64,000 nt of DNA from Heterostelium multicystogenum (Eukaryota; Evosea; Eumycetozoa; Acytosteliales; Acytosteliaceae), in the NCBI GenBank assembly GCA_003667245.1, contig RCNN01000152.1, positions 1-64,000 on the forward strand, in the 5' to 3' direction. The position numbers and the translations under genes were made by a program. This document shows, one piece after another, positions 59,681 through 64,000 of this stretch (position 1 is the first letter of the stretch; each line of letters opens with the position of its first letter). The notes under the pieces were generated by a model. The model worked only from the letters and a program-made list of their open reading frames with translations. It made no database searches and was not told where the DNA came from.

Positions 59681-61506
59681 TTTATATAAATAATAAACAC
59701 AATTAAGCAATTGAAGTATCAAAAACTATTAAGATTGTAAAAGAAAAGTACTGATCAGTATAACACATTTATTATTGTAAATGGATTGGATTTATGTGCA
59801 ATGATCCTGCAAAGTAGTTCACTTTGTGATTTTATAAAAATAAAAAGGATTAAATCAAAACTTTTTTATCTTAATCTTAAAAAAAACTGGTGACGAATTT
59901 AAGATAAACATGAAAATAATCATTTAATGTAAAAGGTAAAATAATTTGAATCTTAAACTTAAAATTGCCGGCAAATAAGTTACCATTACCACAAAGAGAT
60001 TTAAATGATGAATGAAAAACAATAACAGGTCAGAATATCTTGCATTAATCAAATCGAATAGAATAGCATAGAATAAATTGTACAACATGAATTCCCAAAT
60101 ACCCAAACAAGATTTTGGGTCCTCCAATCAGCAACCCACTGATACTTTTTATTAATTAATTAAAGTGCACTGGTCAGTTCGAGAAGAAACATACCTTGAT
60201 AAAAATAAATTTTTAGAGAGACTCTTTCCCAAAAAAATAAAACCGATGGAAAGAATGCACCACATCACAGACGAAAATGTAAAAATTCATGTGATCATTG
60301 CATAAAAAAACGAATCCTTACAAAATCCCAATCAATTGATCACTTTTTGGGTTATTTGGTGGAGCTGTTTGCATGGTTTATCACACGAGATCAAAAACTT
60401 GATGACTCATTAAGGTTCCGAACAATCATAGACTTAAGATTTCGTGCAAATGTTCAATCCTAATATACTTATCGAAATCAACATGCATTACCATTTTAGT
60501 TCATAAAATAATATAGATTACTTCTTGGATCCATTAATATAAATAAAAACAACAATACACAATTGTCTAGATCTTTCAACAGAGTATTCATTTCTAATGA
60601 TTTTTTAATATTAATCCAAAAGTTTTGTTTTAAATTATTAATGGACCAATATAAATTGAATTAATAATAATATCATCTCATTTCATATTAATATATCTAA
60701 CTCTATATATCTTATATATTTATATAATAAATATATATATATTTAATCTATATTATCTGTCTGTTCTTGTAGTTGTTGTTGTTTGTAAAAGTAAGTAAAA
60801 TGACACATTTGGTTTTTATTATGTAGAATCTGCAAAGTAGTGGTTGGTAGTAATAATAATAGTAGTAAACTAAATTAGTTTAAAGTTTGTTGTAGTAGTT
60901 GGATGGTGGTCAGAGGGTGTATAGAAGTGTAAGAGGTGAAGAGGATGAATGCAAGCTTTGTTATTGGCATAATAACATTACTTTCCAACAGTCACCAACC
61001 AGATTTGTTTTTTATCAAATTAATTATGATATTTTTAAAGTTTTAATAAATGTGTTGTGTGCTTATTAGTAACTTTTTTTTTTTTTTTTGTAAACGATAA
61101 TATTATGACAATGTGACTAGTCGTCAAATAAAGAAGAAGAAATCACACACCCAAACATATCATTATCAGCAAATAGAAACCAAAGGGGGGAGTAGTGGTG
61201 GTGGTAATTTGGAGGTGATCCCAAACATCTTCCACTTCTTCTTCAATTTTTAGAGTTTTGGCAAACATGTTTGTTTGACTATGTGCGACTGAGTGCTTCT
61301 CTATTTTTTTTTAAAATCAACAAAAAAGTATAAATAACGAAAAATGATATTTCTTTGCAAGCATAGAACATTTCAAATTTTTTATTTTTTTTTAATTTTT
61401 TAGAGTTTTTTTTTCTTGTTGTTGACTCCCAACTAGTCTAGTTCAAAAAACTTCCATTTACAAACCATTTTATCTTTTTTTTGTTATTAATTAGTAGTCA
61501 GTGATA
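59681..61506. other. Long intergenic region upstream of SAM synthetase
   Basis: 1.8 kb of AT-rich DNA. It has a perfect 12-base palindrome CAAACATGTTTG at 61262-61273 and T runs at 61074-61089 and near 61380-61410. GT/GGT-rich sequence lies near 61180-61210. The minus ORF at 59924-60127 has no features. It should hold the SAM synthetase promoter. Confidence 0.5.
61262..61273. promoter_or_regulatory. Perfect palindrome upstream of SAM synthetase
   Basis: CAAACATGTTTG reads the same on both strands and lies 234 bases before the start codon. A dimeric factor site is possible but unproven. Confidence 0.3.
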
Positions 61507-63199
61507 ATGTCTTCAAAAACCGTTTTATTCACTTCAGAGTCTGTCACTGAAGGTCACCCAGGTAAATATCAATCACACTAAATATATGATGATTTAGATA
61601 TATATTTTCTATATTAACAGTATTAATATGGATTATATATCTTTTAATGATCGATCATATATTTATTTAACAACTATTATATTTAATCTAACTATTTGTT
61701 TTTTGATTTGCTTTTAAATTATAGACAAGATCTGTGATCAAGTCTCTGATGCCGTCCTCGACGCTTGTCTCGCTCAAGATCCAACCTCCAAGGTTGCTTG
61801 TGGTAGGTGATCAAATAATATAAATCCAGCCTTTTTGTTTTTTTTTTTGAATCCCTCAAAGAACAATAACAATAATAATAATAATAATATCAATAATTCA
61901 ACACGATAATACAATCATTCATTACAACAATACTAAACAACTCGACAATGACTATAATAAGTTTAGTATGGACTGATAAAGCGACGTCGATATGGTCATC
62001 TTACAAGACGAAGAGCAAAAAACAAGTCACAAAAAAATCACACTAAATTCACCAATCAAAAAAAATCTAAAAAAAAAAAAGTCGATTCAAAAAAAAACAA
62101 AAAAAAAAAAAAAGGATTTTGATCTTATCAAAAGTGATCTTGGAAAATATATTAATAGTATTAATTAATTATAGAAACTTGCGCCAAGACTGGTTTAATT
62201 ATGGTCTTTGGTGAGATCACCACCAAGGCAGTTATTGACTACCAAAAGGTCGTCCGTGAGACCATTAAGAAGATCGGTTTCGACGACTCCTCAAAGGGTT
62301 TCGACTACAAGACTTGCAACGTTTTGGTCGCCATCGAGCAACAATCACCAGATATTGCCCAAGGTGTCCACGTTGACAAGAACCCAGAAGATATTGGTGC
62401 TGGTGACCAAGGTCACATGTTCGGTTATGCCACCAACGAAACCCCAGAGTTGATGCCATTGACTCACTTCTTGGCCTCAGAGTTGGTTACCAAGCTCACT
62501 GAGCTCCGTAAGAACGGAACTCTTCCATGGGCTCGTCCAGATGCCAAAACTCAAGTTACCGTTGAGTACTTGAAGGACGGTGGTCGTATGATCCCACAAC
62601 GTGTCCACACCATCGTTATTTCCACCCAACACGACGAGAACGTCACCAACGATCAAATTCGTGCTGATTTGAAGGAGAAGGTCATCAAGGCCGTTATCCC
62701 AGCCAAATATTTGGATGATGCCACCATCTACCATTTGAATCCATCTGGACGTTTCGTCATTGGTGGTCCAATGGGTGACGCTGGTCTTACTGGTCGTAAG
62801 ATCATCATTGACTCCTACGGAGGTTGGGGTGCCCACGGTGGTGGTGCCTTCTCTGGTAAGGATCCATCCAAGGTCGACAGATCCGGTGCCTACGCTGCAC
62901 GTTGGATTGCCAAGTCCTTGATCAATGCCGGTCTCGCCGAACGTTGTCTCGTACAAGTCTCATACGCCATTGGTGTTGCCAAGCCATTGTCAGTCCACGT
63001 CGATACCTACGGTACTGGAAAGAAGTCCGATGCTGAAATCCTCGACATCGTCCTCAACAACTTCGATCTCAGACCAGGTGTTTTGACCCGTGATTTGCAA
63101 TTATTGAGACCAGTCTACCATAAGACCGCTTCTGGTGGTCATTTCGGTCGTAACGATCCAGACTTCACCTGGGAGACTCCAAAGGTCCTCAAGTTTTAA
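61507..63199 (+). CDS. S-adenosylmethionine synthetase
   Basis: This enzyme makes SAM from methionine and ATP. Exon 1 (61507-61561) gives [19 protein letters not shown], exon 2 (61725-61802) [20 protein letters not shown], exon 3 (62175-63199) the rest. Intron 1 cuts the conserved GHPDKxCDQ motif; the junction restores [12 protein letters not shown]. The third exon contains [39 protein letters not shown] (catalytic loop), [36 protein letters not shown] and [20 protein letters not shown]. It ends [13 protein letters not shown]. Length near 390 residues matches the eukaryotic enzyme. The codons are C-ending and strongly biased, as in highly expressed genes. The frame is clean. It is the best-supported gene in the window. 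Confidence 0.97.
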
Positions 63200-63552
63200 A
63201 TTTAACTTATAATCATATATAATAAATAATAATAACTCGAGTTAAACTCTTTAACCTCATGTGTTACTAATTATATACAATAAAAGCATCAAAAACAAAC
63301 CAAAACATTAAAAAGTCCTCCTTTTATTTATTATATCAAAGTCATTCTAAATAAATTATAATTTATAACTTTATCAAAGATTTTGGGTGGTTTAATTCAA
63401 TGAAAATCTATTCCAACAATGTTAGATTTAGATATTCTAAAGAACTAATTGTATTGGAGAATGAGAACTATCATCTTAATAAGTATCTAAACAAAGAACA
63501 CAAACAAATAATATGAATTGAATTAAGTAAGAGTAATTGATAACATCATAAA
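63200..63552. other. Convergent intergenic gap
   Basis: 3' flanks of SAM synthetase (plus) and the partial gene (minus). An AATAAA signal lies near 63220 and AATAAAAG near 63280. No gene. Confidence 0.5.
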
Positions 63553-64000
63553 TTAACAACTAGGTAATTCTGGAAAGTTCACTTCCATATCTTTAAAGAT
63601 GTATAAAAAAATATCTCTTTTGAATTAAGTAAGAATAGTTAGATTTTTGAAAATTAATTTATGTTTGAATATTCCTCCTCTATCCAAAAAACAATCAATT
63701 CCGATATTTAGAGGACCAGACCATTTCATAAAGAAATGTAGAATTACTTTTTTTGTTTTTTAGATATTGATTTGTGAAGCAAAAAAGCTCTACTCTTCTC
63801 TGATGATACCCCTTTATATTTTTGAAATTTCAGTGTCAACATGAAAAGTCGTATCTAAAAAAAAAATGAAAAATAAAAAATAATTATTATTCATAAATTA
63901 ATGTATTGATATTTTGCAATAGCACACATGTCTGTCCTTACAACAAACTAACTTTGCAAAAGCTGATAATCATTTATTTTAACTGGCTTTTTATTTGCTT
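63553..64000 (-). CDS. 3' part of an unknown gene, runs off the window
   Basis: The minus strand shows an intron acceptor (T10 then AG) at about 63854, followed by IRLFMLTLKFQKYKGVSSEK and SRAFLLHKSISKKQ. After a likely one-base change at an A7 run, it continues VILHFFMKWSGPLNIGIDCF, LDRGGIFKHKLIFKN and, after another break, IFLYIFKDMEVNFPELPSC to a TAA at 63553. The translated texture (hydrophobic plus charged residues) looks like a folded protein. I do not recognise the family. The 5' part lies outside the window. Confidence 0.4.

Noticed and set aside
59924..60127. 67-codon minus-strand ORF
   Set aside because: Hydrophobic AT-rich translation without a domain or splice context.

Overview
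The window is a piece of a dictyostelid social amoeba chromosome. It is AT-rich, with short GT-AG introns full of AT, poly-Asn/Ser/Gln/Thr tracts in proteins, divergent promoters rich in A and T, and TAA-dominated stops. Its genes are dictyostelid-like Rho regulators, a plant-DRP5-type dynamin and typical eukaryotic housekeeping genes. The less extreme AT content of the coding DNA argues against D. discoideum itself. I cannot name the species.

Layout. 0.3-2.1 kb: a broken aldo/keto-reductase-like gene (-). 2.3-3.5 kb: bacterial-type ribosomal protein L13, probably mitochondrial (+). 3.6-4.8 kb: a BTB(T1)+DUSP protein (-). 5.3-6.6 kb: a lysophosphatidate-type acyltransferase (-). 7.1-7.7 kb: a TMEM128 homologue (-). 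8.1-10.9 kb: an IQ-DH-PH Rac/Rho exchange factor (-). 11.4-11.7 kb: a possible small gene (-). 11.9-12.5 kb: SFT2 (+). 12.8-13.8 kb: a mitochondrial TMEM186/223-like membrane protein (-). 13.9-14.9 kb: a secreted Ser-Gly-repeat protein (-). 16.3-17.2 kb: a methyltransferase (+). 17.4-18.1 kb: RNA polymerase subunit Rpb6 (-). 19.8-20.9 kb: an ankyrin-KH protein (+). 21.7-23.4 kb: a YhhN/TMEM86 protein (+). 23.5-24.9 kb: an RluA-type pseudouridine synthase (-). 25.0-26.2 kb: NUBPL/Ind1 (-). 26.8-31.0 kb: MLH3 (+). 31.2-31.9 kb: a small two-TM protein (+). 33.6-36.3 kb: RhoGAP (+). 36.6-39.9 kb: Nup107 (+). 39.9-42.6 kb: an ICE2/NARG2 protein with a CCCH zinc finger (-). 42.9-45.4 kb: a DRP5-like dynamin (-). 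45.4-48.7 kb is mostly non-coding. 48.7-50.5 kb: a KEN-box, SP/TP-rich protein (+). 50.8-51.4 kb: a double-CDGSH protein (+). 51.9-53.0 kb: uracil-DNA glycosylase (+). 53.3-56.3 kb: an FGD-like DH-PH-FYVE exchange factor (-). 57.8-58.7 kb: a 2-oxoglutarate dioxygenase (-). 59.1-59.7 kb: an SSAT-like acetyltransferase (+). 61.5-63.2 kb: S-adenosylmethionine synthetase (+). 63.6 kb to the end: the 3' part of an unknown gene (-).

There is no operon logic; genes are scattered eukaryotic units. Thematic groups do appear. Two Rho-family exchange factors and one RhoGAP lie within 48 kb. Two DNA-repair genes (MLH3 and a PIP-box UNG) are present. Mitochondrial or Fe-S functions are represented by L13, NUBPL, the TMEM protein and CDGSH. 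Transcription and RNA are represented by Rpb6, ICE2, a pseudouridine synthase and ANK-KH.

The most striking global property is the number of single-base frame breaks in otherwise well-conserved genes, even in essential ones such as L13, Rpb6 and Nup107. They are dense from 0.3 to 31 kb, often at homopolymers. The dynamin and dioxygenase genes and most of the repair, GAP and SAM synthetase coding DNA read cleanly. I read this as an uneven consensus or assembly problem rather than biology. CDS coordinates below therefore span the gene including introns and frame breaks. No mobile element, tRNA, rRNA or CRISPR was recognised.
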